Positions 13,783-14,411 of a stretch of 14,411 nt of DNA are shown in pieces. The position numbers and the translations under genes are program-made. The stretch's first letter is position 1. Each line of letters opens with the position of its first letter. This DNA comes from an uncultured Ruminococcus sp. (GTDB lineage Bacteria > Bacillota_A > Clostridia > Oscillospirales > Ruminococcaceae): positions 1-14,411 of the forward strand of contig CAMOXW010000253.1 in assembly GCA_946629405.1 (NCBI GenBank), in the 5' to 3' direction. The notes under the pieces were generated by a model. The model made no database searches, was not told the DNA's origin, and was given only the letters and a program-made list of their open reading frames with translations.

Positions 13783-14411
13783 CTATAAGCGTTTTTCCGG
13801 CAGACTTACCGTGACGGTGAGCCTGCCGTTTTTGTATGCCGCGGAGATACTTCCGCCTATGCGTTCGGTCAGCGTGCGGGCGATAGAAAGTCCGAGACCG
13901 GTCGAATTGTTCGCAGTATTTACTGTGTAGAAACGGTCGAACAGCCTGCCGATGTCTATGCCGGAAAGCTCGGGTGAGGCATTTGAAAAGGCGATATTTC
14001 CCTCAGTATCGAGCGATATCTCAAGATCGCCTGCGCTGTATTTCATTGCGTTGTTCATAAGATTTGACAGCACACGCGAAAGGCTCTCACGGTCGGTTTT
14101 TCGCATTATCTTTTCCTCAGGCATACTGATCTGCGGGACTATGCCACGAGAGTTCAGTGAGCCGTAATAGCCGAGTATGCAGCTTTCAAGCACCTCGTTC
14201 AGCGAAAGCTCCTCCGTGTTGAGTGCAGTGTCCGAGGGTATCACGGAATACTGAAGCAGCTCGTCAGTGAGCTGCTTCATCGCATCGGTGCGCTCACTGA
14301 TTATGTCAAGGCAATGCTCTATACGCTCCGGCTTGTCAAGCGGCTTCATCATTTCAAGGTAACCGCATATCGCCGTCATTGGAGTGTGGAGGTCGTGGGA
14401 AATATTCGTGA
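13783..14411 (-). CDS. Sensor histidine kinase, C-terminal part (5' truncated)
   Basis: The C-terminal catalytic region of a two-component kinase that runs off the right edge. The H-box ISHDLHTPMTAICGYLEM spans 14403-14350, with the phosphoacceptor His codon at 14397-14395. It is followed by the second dimerisation helix. The ATPase domain shows the N box (LSNLMNNAMKYS), the F box (LFDRFYTVN) and the G2 box (STGLGLSIARTL). The usual DxGxG box is replaced by NASPELSGID, a form seen in a known kinase subgroup with poor G1 boxes. The sensor and membrane segments and any cognate response regulator are outside the window, so the signal is unknown. Met at 14379 is within the H-box and is not the start. 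Confidence 0.92.
   Translation of the reverse strand, partial: TNISHDLHTPMTAICGYLEMMKPLDKPERIEHCLDIISERTDAMKQLTDELLQYSVIPSDTALNTEELSLNEVLESCILGYYGSLNSRGIVPQISMPEEKIMRKTDRESLSRVLSNLMNNAMKYSAGDLEISLDTEGNIAFSNASPELSGIDIGRLFDRFYTVNTANNSTGLGLSIARTLTERIGGSISAAYKNGRLTVTVSLPEKRL
13798..13833 (+). terminator. Plus-strand terminator inside the kinase 3' end
   Basis: CGGCAG/CTGCCG plus an inner CTTACC/GGTGAG stem (12 pairs, one mismatch, one G-T) encloses GTGAC and is followed by TTTTT (13829-13833). It begins 17 bases after the DUF6935-like stop and overlaps codons for the last residues of the antisense kinase. Confidence 0.75.

Overview
The window looks like chromosomal DNA of a cellulosome-forming anaerobic Firmicute, most likely a Ruminococcus (R. 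albus, R. flavefaciens or R. champanellensis type). The main reason is that four proteins carry dockerin modules of the 'GD-N-D...VADLV..QK.LL' plus 'DL...D..NVFD...MRK' style. Three of these are plant cell-wall enzymes. Shine-Dalgarno sites are strong (AGGAGG type), promoters are SigA-like, and most genes end in intrinsic terminators. The organism name is inferred; no 16S or other marker gene is present.

Bases 1-6755 hold three secreted polysaccharidases, each its own transcription unit. The first is the 3' part of a GH43 arabinanase-like enzyme with a ricin-type lectin module and a dockerin. The second is a PL1 pectate lyase with an FN3-like domain and a dockerin. The third is a 1002-residue enzyme with GH43, CBM6, CBM22-like, internal dockerin, Thr-rich linker and CE1 esterase modules. 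Together they would attack pectin backbone, arabinan side chains and esterified arabinoxylan.

Bases 6798-7574 hold luxS (S-ribosylhomocysteine lyase, the AI-2 producer) with a perfect consensus promoter and its own terminator. Bases 7575-7791 are a G-rich stretch without a convincing gene, ending in a hairpin; this may be a structured RNA or a mobile-intron remnant.

Bases 7863-12425 form a compact five-gene operon: a TetR regulator, two aldo/keto reductases of different subgroups, a secreted protein with dockerin, flavodoxin and cyclophilin-like domains, and a fused carboxymuconolactone-decarboxylase/cupin protein. The promoter is flanked by two near-identical dyads (TGACA-N3-TGTCA type), pointing to autoregulation by the TetR protein. 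The dockerin-bearing flavodoxin is the most unusual item, since it would put a flavin redox protein on a cellulosome.

Bases 12426-13127 hold a small minus-strand operon of two unrecognised membrane proteins: a 136-residue protein apparently starting at ACG, and a 46-residue protein. Divergent from it is a conserved protein of unknown function (13221-13781), resembling the DUF6935 family. Its terminator lies inside the 3' end of a convergent sensor histidine kinase gene that runs off the right edge.
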